Part shown: positions 28,804 through 37,396 of the stretch, piece after piece | Layout: every line of letters starts with the position of its first letter | Position numbering within the stretch: position 1 is the first letter of the stretch | Source: a virus | Direction: 5' to 3' (one strand) | Virus record (IMG/VR): IMGVR_UViG_3300037258_000720 | Coordinates: 1 to 46,839 of that record | DNA length: 46,839 bases | Notes under the pieces: generated by a model | Database searches by the model: none | What the model was told of the DNA's origin: nothing | Seen by the model: the letters and a program-made list of their open reading frames with translations, nothing else | Position numbers and translations under genes: made by a program

Positions 28804-30605
28804 AACTTGACTCGACGGCCGTGATCCTGCTGGCCTTGGCATTTTCCGTCGCCGCCCGCGGCGCGGAGATCCCCGGACCCGATGGCCCCTGGCACGCGGC
28901 CACGCTCGGCACGCCGGTGCCCCTCAACGATGCCCCCGTCCTCAATACTCAAGCCGCAAGCCTCCAGCCTCAAGCCTCAAGCCTCGCCGCCTGCGGCTGC
29001 CCAACATGCCCCAACGGCCGCTGCCCCTATCAACCGAGCCCCTATCAACCGAGCCCTTACAGCGCGCCAGCGGCGCAAACGCCCGTACCGGCGGTGGCCC
29101 GGATTCGCGTCCCCGACGCCAACGGCCGCGGCACAAGCTACGGCAGCGGGAGTCTGATCGACGTCACTGCAAATGCGGGCCTGGTGATCACCAACAACCA
29201 CGTGGTCAAAGACGGCAACGGCCAGTGCGAGGTCGATTTCCCCAACGGCGGCCGCTATCAAGGAAAAGTCCTGGCGGCTGACGCCCAGTTCGACGTCGCG
29301 GCGATCGTGATCGCCGCGCCCGCCGGGATCCGACCCCTGGCGATCGCCGAGGCGCTGCCCCAGCGCGGCGAGCAGTTGGCGATCGCCGGCTACGGGCCCG
29401 ACGGCCAGTACCGGCAGGCTTCGGGGGCGTTGCAAGGCTTCGTCAGCGAAGACCGGTCGCCGGCCGAGTTTTTGGACATCCAGGTCGGCGCGCGGCATGG
29501 CGACAGCGGGGGACCGATCTTCAATAGCCAGGGCCAGTTGGCCGGGATGTTGAACGTCTCCAACGACAGCATCACCTGCGGGCCCTGCTGCCAGCGAATC
29601 CGTACGCTGCTGCGCGGCTGGTTCGGCCGGGGCGGCACAAAGGTCGGCGTCGGCGTGCAGGTCGGACCGGTCCAAGCCGGCGTCGGCGTGGCCGCCGCGC
29701 CCGCGGCCGTGGCGCCTGCCGCAGTGGCTCCGGCGGCAGTGGCTCCGCTCCAAACGCTCCCGCCGGCGACGGCGCCGCCCGCTGCGGCCACGCCGACGTC
29801 GGACCCGAACGTCATTTCGCGGTTGCAGAAAATCCAATCGTCGCTCGATACGCTTGGCCAGACCGCGGCCCAGAACGGCAGCACTGCGCCGCCCGCCGTG
29901 TTGTCGGGCCTGCAAGCGATCAACGCGGCGATCGCCAACCTGGCCGGCGGCCAGCAATCGGCTTCGCAGCAACTGAGCGAGCTCGCGCCGCTCAAGAATC
30001 TGCAATCGCAACTGCAAACCGCCTTGCCGCAGATCCAATCGCAAATCAACCAGGTGGCCAGCAACGTCACGCCCCAGCAGCTGCAGACCGTCCTCCAGGA
30101 CGCAGCCAAGTTCGCCCCGGCGATCGCCGCGGCGGCCGCGCCGGGCGGCCTGAGCCTCGCGTCAATTCTGGGACTGGTCGGCGCGGGCGGCGCCACGCTG
30201 GCCTCGATCGGGGCTCTGTTCCAGGCCAACAGCACGAAAACCGCCGTCACCCAATTGTCCCAGCGGCCGATTACGCTCGCCCCCGCCGCGTCGCCGGCGA
30301 GCTCGCCCCCTCAAGCCTCTAGTGCCCCATCCGCCGCGGCTCCCGCGGCTGCCGCCAGTTCCGTCGCGCCGTCGGTGAGCGTCGCACCGACGGCCCCTCA
30401 ACCCGCCAAGACGCAAACCGTGTATCAGCAAGTGCCGGTCCAGACCAATCGCCAGACCGCCCTCGAAATGGCCCTCAACGAGCTGGTCCGCCGCAACCCG
30501 AACAACGAAGCCTTCGTCACCCAGCTCAGCGGGATGGCCGACCAGTACGAAAGCGGTTTGTCAGGCCAGAGCAGCCCGACCACGCCGTCCACGACCAACC
30601 CTTAA
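28800..30605 (+). CDS. Secreted trypsin-like serine protease with long coiled/low-complexity tail
   Basis: The product is 601 residues with a signal peptide (KLDSTAVILLALAFSVAARGA, residues 2-22). A repeat-derived peptide follows at about 46-62 (VLNTQAASLQPQASSLAA), then a Cys/Pro linker. The S1C-type domain spans about 95-260 with His134 (ITNNHVV), Asp165 (FDVAAIVI) and Ser236 (GDSGGPIF). After an Ala/Pro linker comes a Gln-rich helical region (about 340-440), a hydrophobic stretch (SLASILGLVGAGGATLASIGALF, about 450-472) and an Ala/Ser/Pro tail. An exported chymotrypsin-fold protease is unusual for a phage. Confidence 0.78.
   Translation: MKLDSTAVILLALAFSVAARGAEIPGPDGPWHAATLGTPVPLNDAPVLNTQAASLQPQASSLAACGCPTCPNGRCPYQPSPYQPSPYSAPAAQTPVPAVARIRVPDANGRGTSYGSGSLIDVTANAGLVITNNHVVKDGNGQCEVDFPNGGRYQGKVLAADAQFDVAAIVIAAPAGIRPLAIAEALPQRGEQLAIAGYGPDGQYRQASGALQGFVSEDRSPAEFLDIQVGARHGDSGGPIFNSQGQLAGMLNVSNDSITCGPCCQRIRTLLRGWFGRGGTKVGVGVQVGPVQAGVGVAAAPAAVAPAAVAPAAVAPLQTLPPATAPPAAATPTSDPNVISRLQKIQSSLDTLGQTAAQNGSTAPPAVLSGLQAINAAIANLAGGQQSASQQLSELAPLKNLQSQLQTALPQIQSQINQVASNVTPQQLQTVLQDAAKFAPAIAAAAAPGGLSLASILGLVGAGGATLASIGALFQANSTKTAVTQLSQRPITLAPAASPASSPPQASSAPSAAAPAAAASSVAPSVSVAPTAPQPAKTQTVYQQVPVQTNRQTALEMALNELVRRNPNNEAFVTQLSGMADQYESGLSGQSSPTTPSTTNP
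28941..28985. repeat. In-frame repeat array inside the protease gene
   Basis: CTCAATA, CTCAAGC, CGCAAGC, CTCCAGC, CTCAAGC and CTCAAGC run in 7-base register within the reading frame, just after the signal peptide and mature N-terminus. Confidence 0.75.
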
Positions 30606-30645
30606 GCCTCTAGCCTCAAGCCTCAAGTCTCAGGACTTCTCCCCC

Positions 30646-31557
30646 ATGCCCACCACGACCGACCCTTTCAAGACCGAACAGATTCTGTGGTACAACAACG
30701 GGATCTGGGGCCAGCTCGGCTATGCCGCGCCGAATTTTGCTTTGGGCGCGCAAACCCAGAACGAGACGATCCAATATCTGGTCTACGCCCTGGGCAGAAA
30801 TCTCTCGGGCGTGATGCACCATCCCGACGCCGATTGCCGGACGCCGCCGACGATCAACACGCTGACCCGGATCCACAAGCTGGTCGTCCGGGCCCGGACC
30901 ATCTTGGGCGGGCGGGCGGTGCCGCCGGGCACGCCCGACATGGAAGCGGTCCACGTCCAGCCCGGCGCGCAGGATCAATTGATTTTCCCGGTCCCGTATT
31001 TCAAGGTCCACAACCAGTGGATGAAGGAATACGCGGGGCTCTGCCTGGCGGCGATCGCCGAGGCCTGCCAGCACAGCGAGAATCGGCAGCCGTTTGAGAT
31101 CTCCACCATCTTCGCCGGCGTCATCGGCCAGTACCTGCAACGCATTTACATGCGCCTCGGGACCGAGCTGTTGATGCTCCCGCCGGCGACGATCACGCCG
31201 AACTACGTGTTCAGCGCCGCCGATCTGGCCGGCTACAACCCGGCGGCCTGGTTCAGCGGCACGGAGATGATCGACGTCACGCCGAGCCTGACCCGGATGC
31301 CGACCGACGTCGACGTGCGGCCGCTGACGCGCGGCATTCCGGCCTCGAACCTGGTGGGCCTGGCGCTGTATCCCAGCGGCACGCCCTACAACCCGACCGC
31401 CCCGTCGAACGTCAACGCGTTGGGCGCCGTGGCCACGCCGGCGGCCGCGACCGCTGCGGCATCCACGCCCGCCGCTGCGGCGACAACTCCGGCCGCGACA
31501 GCGCCCGCCGCGGCCACGCCGGCCGTTCCCGCGTTCGCCACGCCGCCGTCGCCGTAA
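30646..31557 (+). CDS. Putative structural protein with Ala/Pro tail
   Basis: The product is 303 residues. The first 245 form a folded domain (MPTTTDPFKTEQILWYNNGIWGQLGYAAPNFALGAQTQNETIQYL...). The tail is Ala/Thr/Pro-only low complexity. No family is recognised. The same kind of low-complexity segment occurs in the neighbours at 28800 and 31627, which suggests exposed or matrix-like proteins of one functional group. The start abuts repeats and CTTCTCCCCC, with no Shine-Dalgarno sequence. Confidence 0.5.
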   Translation: MPTTTDPFKTEQILWYNNGIWGQLGYAAPNFALGAQTQNETIQYLVYALGRNLSGVMHHPDADCRTPPTINTLTRIHKLVVRARTILGGRAVPPGTPDMEAVHVQPGAQDQLIFPVPYFKVHNQWMKEYAGLCLAAIAEACQHSENRQPFEISTIFAGVIGQYLQRIYMRLGTELLMLPPATITPNYVFSAADLAGYNPAAWFSGTEMIDVTPSLTRMPTDVDVRPLTRGIPASNLVGLALYPSGTPYNPTAPSNVNALGAVATPAAATAAASTPAAAATTPAATAPAAATPAVPAFATPPSP

Positions 31558-31584
31558 GGCTGAGGGCTTAAGGCTGACGGCTTA
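31557..31584. repeat. Reverse heptamer array
   Basis: AGGCTGA, GGGCTTA, AGGCTGA and CGGCTTA run in exact register, followed by AGGACG. The array starts within one base of the preceding stop. Confidence 0.75.
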
Positions 31585-31626
31585 AGGACGTTTTCATTCA
31601 TTCACGGTTCCCGAGGGATTTAGATC

Positions 31627-32133
31627 ATGGCTGATTCGACTTCGAACGCGGCTGCCGCGCCGGCTCCCGCCAGCTCGGCCCCGGTGAACGGGACGCCGCT
31701 GGATCCGACGACGATGCTCGCGCACTTCGACAAATTCCCTGGCGACGCGGCCGCGCTCTCGGCGGCGATCGGCAACAATCCGCCGCTCACTTCGCACGTC
31801 AGTCTCGGGGCGCGCGACAACGCCCACTCGGTGCGCGTGGCGATGGCCGCCGGGATCCCGCCGGCGTCGATGCACACGAATCTTTCCTGGCTGGCGCAGC
31901 ACGGCCACAAGCTCGGCCCGCTGTTCGCGGCGCTCGCCACGCCGGCAGCCGCACCCGCCGCAGCGGCACCCGCCACGCCGGCAGCCGCACCCGCTCCGGC
32001 CGCGTCGGCCACAGCGCAAGCGCCGGCAGCCAGTTCGCCGACCGCCTCCGCCAGCGCAGCGCCCGTCGCACCCACACCGGCGGCAGCCACGCCTCCGGCA
32101 GCGGCGCCCGCGGCTGCAACGCCGGCGAGTTAA
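31627..32133 (+). CDS. Ala/Pro-rich protein with small folded core
   Basis: The 168-residue product has a short folded segment (about 22-100: NGTPLDPTTMLAHFDKFPGDAAALSAAIGNNPPLTSHVSLGARDN...SWLAQHGHKLGPLF) between an Ala/Pro/Ser N-terminus and a long Ala/Pro C-terminal tail. The tail DNA contains imperfect tandem GCAGCCGCACCC-type repeats. The family is unknown. It may be a virion or secreted accessory protein. Confidence 0.45.
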   Translation: MADSTSNAAAAPAPASSAPVNGTPLDPTTMLAHFDKFPGDAAALSAAIGNNPPLTSHVSLGARDNAHSVRVAMAAGIPPASMHTNLSWLAQHGHKLGPLFAALATPAAAPAAAAPATPAAAPAPAASATAQAPAASSPTASASAAPVAPTPAAATPPAAAPAAATPAS

Positions 32134-32234
32134 ACCAACCCAACTGAAACCTGGGGGCGCGCCCAGCACGCCCGTTGCTGACCTACCTGATCGCAGCCTT
32201 GCGTGCCGCCGCCCCCTCTTCTTCTTCTTCGTCC

Positions 32235-32262
32235 CTCAAGCCTCAAGCCCCAAGCCTCATTC
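32235..32262. repeat. Heptamer array
   Basis: TTCGTCC is followed by CTCAAGC, CTCAAGC and CCCAAGC directly upstream of the start at 32265. Confidence 0.65.
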
Positions 32263-32264
32263 CC

Positions 32265-32618
32265 ATGCCTCAGTTCAGCGATCTCACGAGCGCCGTCACG
32301 CAGGCGCAAACCGACCTGGCCACGTACAACGCCGCCCAGCAGGCCCAGCTCGCCTCGCAACAGGCGCTCGCCACGGCCACGACCAACGCCAACCAATCGA
32401 TCCAGGCTGCCCAGGCCGACCTGCAAGCCAAGACGACCGCGCTAGCGGCCGCGGCCCAGACCGTGAGCGACGACGAGCAGTCGATCGACAACCTGGCCCA
32501 TCAGCTCCTCACCGGAGCGTTGCAAGCTGCCCCGGCAGCCGCCGTGCCGGCCACGGCGGACCAGGCCGCGGCCGCCGAAGCCGCCGCGCCCCCGCTGCCC
32601 GAGCAGCCGTCGAGCTGA
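32265..32618 (+). CDS. Small coiled-coil protein
   Basis: The product is 117 residues and almost entirely helical (SDLTSAVTQAQTDLATYNAAQQAQLASQQALATATTNANQSIQAAQADLQAKTTALAAAAQTVSDDEQSIDNLAHQLL), with an Ala/Pro tail. The ATG at 32265 was chosen because the upstream frame is repeat-encoded. Long Gln/Ala coiled coils of this kind occur in fibre assembly or internal virion proteins. The role is not established. Confidence 0.5.
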   Translation: MPQFSDLTSAVTQAQTDLATYNAAQQAQLASQQALATATTNANQSIQAAQADLQAKTTALAAAAQTVSDDEQSIDNLAHQLLTGALQAAPAAAVPATADQAAAAEAAAPPLPEQPSS

Positions 32619-32647
32619 CCGCTGCCCCGCGTCCTCGTCCGTCCCCG

Positions 32648-32676
32648 TAGCCTCAAGCCTGTAGCCTCAAGCCTTC
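32648..32676. repeat. Heptamer array
   Basis: TGTAGCC and TCAAGCC units alternate four times in register, ending two bases before the ATG at 32679. Confidence 0.75.
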
Positions 32677-32678
32677 GC

Positions 32679-32993
32679 ATGCCCACGCTCGCCGACATCG
32701 CCTGGGGGGAGCTGGCCGAGATGGGCCTGTTCGTGCTGGGCCTGCTCAGCGTGCCGGCGGTGGCCAGCGCGATCAAGCACCTCAAAGAAATCGCCCGCGG
32801 CATCGGCGGGATTCCCGCGACGGTCGAGAAGGTCGCCCAGAACACGGGCCACATCGACCAGCACGAACGGCGGCTGACCGAGCACGGCCAGACGCTCCAG
32901 GAGCACGGCGAACGGCTGAACAAGCACGGCCTGAAGATCGCCGAAATGGAATCCTGGAAGGGCAAGCCCATCGACCCGGCCCAGAGCGCCTGA
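32679..32993 (+). CDS. TM plus heptad coiled-coil protein (holin- or spanin-like topology)
   Basis: The product is 104 residues. A hydrophobic helix lies at about 12-31 (LAEMGLFVLGLLSVPAVASAI). A coiled coil follows with three near-identical heptads (TEHGQTL, QEHGERL, NKHGLKI) and a short tail (MESWKGKPIDPAQSA). Similar small TM plus coiled-coil proteins lie near tail fibre genes of many phages and are called hemolysin XhlA-like or holin-associated. It is a plausible lysis or membrane-tether protein. Confidence 0.5.
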   Translation: MPTLADIAWGELAEMGLFVLGLLSVPAVASAIKHLKEIARGIGGIPATVEKVAQNTGHIDQHERRLTEHGQTLQEHGERLNKHGLKIAEMESWKGKPIDPAQSA

Positions 32994-33011
32994 GCCGCTA
33001 GCCAGCCCATT

Positions 33012-33025
33012 ATTCCGCGCGAAAT
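33012..33025. repeat. parS-like palindrome, site 5
   Basis: ATTCCGCGCGAAAT (flanked T...A) lies in the 55-base gap before the fibre gene. Confidence 0.6.
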
Positions 33026-33048
33026 ACTTTTCGAGATCGGCGTCCCGG

Positions 33049-34800
33049 ATGTCCCTCGGCCAGATCATCAATCCCGACGGCGCGACGGTGAAGCTGGTCG
33101 ATGGCCAACTCGTCGCGACGGCGCTGGGCGCTTCTGGCGGAAGCCATTCGGCCGGCATCGCGCCCGATCCGGGAGCGTCGTCGGGCTCGACTAAATTCCT
33201 CCGCGAGGATGCGACCTGGGCCGTGCCCAGCGGCGGAGGCGGATCGAGCGCCAATCCATCGGCAAGCGGCGGGCTGTCGGCGGTCAATGGCACGGCCACG
33301 ACGTTTATGACCAGCGATAGCGCTCCGGCCTTGTCGCAAGCGATCGCCCCGACCTGGACCGGCTCGCACACGTTTTCCAAGACGGCGGGCACGGGAACGC
33401 AAAGCCCGACGCTCACGATCAATCTGCCTGCTCATACGGCGCTAACGGCATCGACCGAATCGCCCTCGATCAACGTCGTTGGAGCGACCCAGCAGTGGGC
33501 TACCGGCACACTGACCCTGCAACGCTGCGTGCGGCATCAAGCGCCGACCATCGCGTTCGCGGGCGCTTCGACTTGCACGACCGCCATCAACACGGAGATC
33601 GCCAGCCCGATTGCCGGCACGAATGCTACGCTCACCAACAGCATTGCCTTGCGGCTGGTGGCGAGTTCCGCTGCTCACGTGCCGCTGGTTGTGCAAGGTG
33701 CAGGGAGTCAGAGCGGCAATCTATTATCCTGTCAAAATAGTTCGGGAACGACAGTAGGAGGCTTCAGCAGCGCGGCTACCGTACTATGCAACGATCTTAG
33801 TACGGTTGGTGCTCCGGGGATTAAGTCAGTCTTGGATAGCACCAGCCTTGGGGTGTATTTCCAGAATTCATCTTTGAAAGTGGGCTTTGGTGCAGCAGGC
33901 TCCTTCGCCGCTTATTACACGAGCCAAGTCAGTTCGACATCGACGTTCACTTTGGGTAACGGAGCTAGTGGACTACTTGGATCAGTAATCATCCTCCAAG
34001 GTAATGGTCTCAACCAGACCATGCTTGTCGCGACCGCCGGCTCTCCGGCTGGCAACACGGCTTCGACCGAATATACCGATGTCAACTTCATCCTGACCAA
34101 CACTGCTGAGTTCGCCACTGGTGCGGTGGCACTCAATCGCACGTTCCGAATCCAGCCCCGCACCTATTCGGCTGTGGGTGCCAGTACGATCACCGATGCC
34201 GCGACCTTCGATGTTGGTGGCCCCCCAATCGCTGGCTCTAATGTCACACTTACGCGGGCATGGGCTGCTCGCTTCGGGGGTCGCTCCGGCGTGTTGGCCG
34301 GAACATCGACCCACTACGGCACGATCGGCGGCACGCTGTTCGATCATTTCACGGATAGTGGATCAACACACACCGATGGTACGGAGGACACGCTTTACAC
34401 CGACACCATCGAAGCGAGTGCCTTGGCCACCAACGGCGACAAGATCGAAGCGGAATACTGCATCACGCTAGTCTCTTCCGCCACGGCCACCCGCGAGATC
34501 AAAGCCTATTTCGGCGGGACGCTGATCCTCGACTCGGGATCGCAGACCTTCGCCTCCGCTGGTACGACCGACCTCTGGATTCTGATTATTCGAGTCTCGG
34601 CTACCGAAGTGCGCGTGAAGGCGGAACTGGTCGTCAGCGGTATCTCATTACAACCGCTTGTGACCTATACCGACATTACTGGACTCACGCTGAGCAGTTC
34701 ACAAATCATCAAAGTCACCGGCATCGCTGCCGGCACTGGCGCAGCCTCAGGCGACATCACGGCCAGGCTCGGTACCATCGGCTGGAAGTCAGCAGCGTAA
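33049..34800 (+). CDS. Tail fibre / receptor-binding protein
   Basis: The 583-residue protein has GSTKFLREDATWAVPSGGGG near residues 44-66, a motif common in phage fibres ('..FLr.DgtW..p..g'). A Ser/Thr/Gly-rich shaft follows, with a C-terminal domain (GDKIEAEYCITLVSSATATREIKAYFGGTLILDSGSQTF...GDITARLGTIGWKSAA). The central part (about 33700-34200) is less GC-rich than its surroundings and uses codons such as TTA, AGT and CAA, which suggests acquisition by exchange. It probably decides host range. Confidence 0.72.
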   Translation: MSLGQIINPDGATVKLVDGQLVATALGASGGSHSAGIAPDPGASSGSTKFLREDATWAVPSGGGGSSANPSASGGLSAVNGTATTFMTSDSAPALSQAIAPTWTGSHTFSKTAGTGTQSPTLTINLPAHTALTASTESPSINVVGATQQWATGTLTLQRCVRHQAPTIAFAGASTCTTAINTEIASPIAGTNATLTNSIALRLVASSAAHVPLVVQGAGSQSGNLLSCQNSSGTTVGGFSSAATVLCNDLSTVGAPGIKSVLDSTSLGVYFQNSSLKVGFGAAGSFAAYYTSQVSSTSTFTLGNGASGLLGSVIILQGNGLNQTMLVATAGSPAGNTASTEYTDVNFILTNTAEFATGAVALNRTFRIQPRTYSAVGASTITDAATFDVGGPPIAGSNVTLTRAWAARFGGRSGVLAGTSTHYGTIGGTLFDHFTDSGSTHTDGTEDTLYTDTIEASALATNGDKIEAEYCITLVSSATATREIKAYFGGTLILDSGSQTFASAGTTDLWILIIRVSATEVRVKAELVVSGISLQPLVTYTDITGLTLSSSQIIKVTGIAAGTGAASGDITARLGTIGWKSAA

Positions 34801-34812
34801 GGAAAACACGAC

Positions 34813-35136
34813 ATGAGCATCTTCGTCCCAACGCCGACCGATCAACCCACACCCGCCCAGCAAGCGGCCGCGAGCCTGATCCAAATGGTGCAGGAAACCT
34901 ATGCCTTCGTGGGCACGAAGCTCGCGATTGGGCAGGACATGCTTTGGAACAACGGCACGGCCACGCCTGATGAGATTATCGCTGCGCTCGGGACCGATGC
35001 GGCGGCGGTCTACATGGCGGGAGTCGCCCTGCAAGCATTCATCAATGAGCAGGTGCCCAACACGAACACGTTCGCCGCGCCGCGTGCCGGCACGATCAAT
35101 CCCGATGGCTCGCTGACGCTGGCCCCGGCACCTTAA
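34813..35136 (+). CDS. Small fibre-associated protein
   Basis: The product is 107 residues, starting MSIFVPTPTDQPTPAQQAAASLIQMVQETYAF, with LAIGQDMLWNNGTATPDEIIAALGTDAAAVYMAG. It ends INPDGSLTLAPAP. AAGGAAA precedes the start, 12 bases after the fibre gene. The arrangement is that of a fibre assembly or cap protein. The family is not recognised. Confidence 0.55.
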   Translation: MSIFVPTPTDQPTPAQQAAASLIQMVQETYAFVGTKLAIGQDMLWNNGTATPDEIIAALGTDAAAVYMAGVALQAFINEQVPNTNTFAAPRAGTINPDGSLTLAPAP

Positions 35137-35151
35137 CAAGGAAACAGGCAG

Positions 35152-35637
35152 ATGCTCAGGACAGAATGTGCGGTGCTAGTCGGAACGTTCAAGGCGGCGG
35201 ACATCTCGCCACTCGCGCCCAGCGGCTCGCAGATCGTCCGCGACGGTTATACGCTGCTGGTCAACGACGGAGTGCTGCAAATCCTGGCCAGCTCCGGGGA
35301 CGAACCGGCAATCGTTCAGAGAGCGGTGTTGGACGTGCTGAAGGCCACGCTCGGCAAGCCGATGGGCTGGAGCGGCCTGGGCTGCAATTTCATCTTCGAC
35401 GACGCCCAAGCACCGCTCACGGTCGGAGGCCGACTTGCCGAACAACTGACGGGCAGTGTCAGCGCCGGCGAGTTACCTACGGATCATGGGCGGCTGCGAA
35501 TCACTTCGGCTGCTGGGCAGCACCAGTTCAATTTTCACCGCGACGTGCAGACCAGTGAAGACATCATCGCCTGCCTGGACCGTTGGTCGGAGATGCGGGC
35601 CGAGGCGGTGGCGTTGATGACGGACACCACGAGCTAA
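35152..35637 (+). CDS. Protein of unknown function in the fibre operon
   Basis: The 161-residue product is a compact alpha/beta protein (MLRTECAVLVGTFKAADISPLAPSGSQIVRDGYTLLVNDGVLQILASSGDEPAIVQRAVLDVLKATLGK...) with no TM segment or known motif. AAGGAAACAGGCAG precedes the ATG, and the next start is four bases after its stop. Cotranscription with two fibre genes suggests an accessory virion role. Confidence 0.5.
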   Translation: MLRTECAVLVGTFKAADISPLAPSGSQIVRDGYTLLVNDGVLQILASSGDEPAIVQRAVLDVLKATLGKPMGWSGLGCNFIFDDAQAPLTVGGRLAEQLTGSVSAGELPTDHGRLRITSAAGQHQFNFHRDVQTSEDIIACLDRWSEMRAEAVALMTDTTS

Positions 35638-35641
35638 ACCC

Positions 35642-37396
35642 ATGTCGATCATCGCCGCTTTTGCTTATCCGCCCGCCACGGGCACGCTGTACGCGGTGTT
35701 CTCGCCAGCGAGCGGGGCGAGCGCGGGGCAATTTTGGGACACTTCGACCTCCGGCTACGAAGCCTACAACGCTTCGGACTGGGGAAACTATGCCGTGGCG
35801 GTCAGCCAGAAAGGCTCGTCGTCGCAGTACGAGGTCACGCTGCCGGCGGGCGCGAGCCAGCTGACCAAGCACAACGTCACGATCTATTTGCAGGCCGGCG
35901 GCTCGCCGGCGGTGAGCGATACGCCGATTCTCCAGGGCGACATTTGCGATCCGTTGACCAGCGGAATCCTGCCGCCCGTCGCCAGCGGTTCGACCGGCTC
36001 GCTTCCCGTCACCGATTCGAGCGGCAACGTCGCCGCGAACCTGAAGGCGATCCTCGGAACTGTGCTCACCGAAACCGCCGGCTATCTGGCTGCGGGCTTC
36101 AAAAAGCTGTTCAACGTCGCCAGCCCGACGTTGACCGCCGATACGACCGGGAGCACCTTTTCGGCAGTTCCCGACACCTCGGGCACGACCACGCTCCTCG
36201 GCCGGTTCACCTCCTCGCGCGCCGCCTACCTCGACAACCTCAACGTCGGCGGGGCTGTCGCTTCGCACGCCGATATTGTGGCCATCAACCAATCGGCTTC
36301 AAAGCACCTGTTGCTCGCGACCGTTGGCCAGTACGAACCGGGCGAAACGTACACGATCGAATGCCGCACGTTCTCGGCCGTCGATGGCACGGCGGTCAAT
36401 GCCGACACCACGCCAACCCTCGCGGCCACCGGAAACGTCAGCGGCGATCTGTCGGCCAATCTGTCGGTCGCCTCGAATCCGGCGACGGGCGTTTACCGCT
36501 GGACCTACACGCCTGGCTCCAGCCCGACGCTGGAACAGATCGTGATGAACGTCTCGGCCACGATCGCCAGCGCCACGTACACCTTGGCGGCTTACACGCA
36601 AACCGTTGATTTCGCCACGGCCGTATTCACGGCAACCGATCAAAGCCATCTGACGGCCATCTACGACAAGCTGCCGACGCACAACATCGCCGACGAAAAC
36701 GACCTGACGAGCCTCGCCTCGCAAGTCTCCAGCGCCCTGGGCGCAGGCGCCGGGGCGAAGACCTGCAACCTGACGCTCGCCACCAGCGGCAACGAACCGG
36801 TCGGTCAGGCGCTGGTCTGGATCGCGACCGACGCCCAGGGAACCGACGTCATCGCCGGCAGCGAATCGACGAGCGACCTGGGCGGCGTGACGTTCTTTCT
36901 CACGCCCGGCACCTATTACCGCTTCGCCAAGCTCAGCGGCTACAACTTCACCAATCCCCAGTCGTTCAGCGTCACCTCCGACGCCACGCAGAGTTTCGCG
37001 TTCAGCGATGCTGCGCCAGTCAGCGCGCCGAGCGCAGCGCCGATCGGCACCACGCAACTCACGGTCGTGCTCGGCTCGCGCGTGCGGTTGCCCGCGGCTT
37101 ACGAAGGCGCGATCCTCGGGCCGTGGCAGATCTTGTTGGTCGATCCGTTCGGCAACGCCGCCAGCATGGCCGGCAAGACCGTGAAGCTGGTCGTCTACAA
37201 CGCCGCCAGTTCCGACGCCCAGCTGTTCGAGCTCAGCGGCACCGTCGACGACAGCGTGACCAACCAGATCACCTTCCAGGGCACGACCGACGACACGGCG
37301 AACGTCGGCATCTGGCGCTGCACCTGCGCCAACACGACCGACAACCAAGTCCTGTTCACCGGCACGCTCGCGATCCGCGACAGCGCGCCGGCTTGA
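35642..37396 (+). CDS. Large beta-rich fibre/baseplate-like protein
   Basis: The product is 584 residues. The N-terminal part (MSIIAAFAYPPATGTLYAVFSPASGASAGQFWD) is followed by an amphipathic segment with LNVGGAVASHADIVAINQSASKHLLL. Ig-like domains (QYEPGETYTIECRTFSAVDG...; NLTLATSGNEPVGQALVWIATDAQGTDVI) and a C-terminal domain like those of upper-baseplate proteins (VRLPAAYEGAILGPWQILLVDPFGNAASMAGKTVKLVVYN) follow. It is the last gene before a terminator. It is likely a structural, adhesion-type protein. Confidence 0.6.
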   Translation: MSIIAAFAYPPATGTLYAVFSPASGASAGQFWDTSTSGYEAYNASDWGNYAVAVSQKGSSSQYEVTLPAGASQLTKHNVTIYLQAGGSPAVSDTPILQGDICDPLTSGILPPVASGSTGSLPVTDSSGNVAANLKAILGTVLTETAGYLAAGFKKLFNVASPTLTADTTGSTFSAVPDTSGTTTLLGRFTSSRAAYLDNLNVGGAVASHADIVAINQSASKHLLLATVGQYEPGETYTIECRTFSAVDGTAVNADTTPTLAATGNVSGDLSANLSVASNPATGVYRWTYTPGSSPTLEQIVMNVSATIASATYTLAAYTQTVDFATAVFTATDQSHLTAIYDKLPTHNIADENDLTSLASQVSSALGAGAGAKTCNLTLATSGNEPVGQALVWIATDAQGTDVIAGSESTSDLGGVTFFLTPGTYYRFAKLSGYNFTNPQSFSVTSDATQSFAFSDAAPVSAPSAAPIGTTQLTVVLGSRVRLPAAYEGAILGPWQILLVDPFGNAASMAGKTVKLVVYNAASSDAQLFELSGTVDDSVTNQITFQGTTDDTANVGIWRCTCANTTDNQVLFTGTLAIRDSAPA

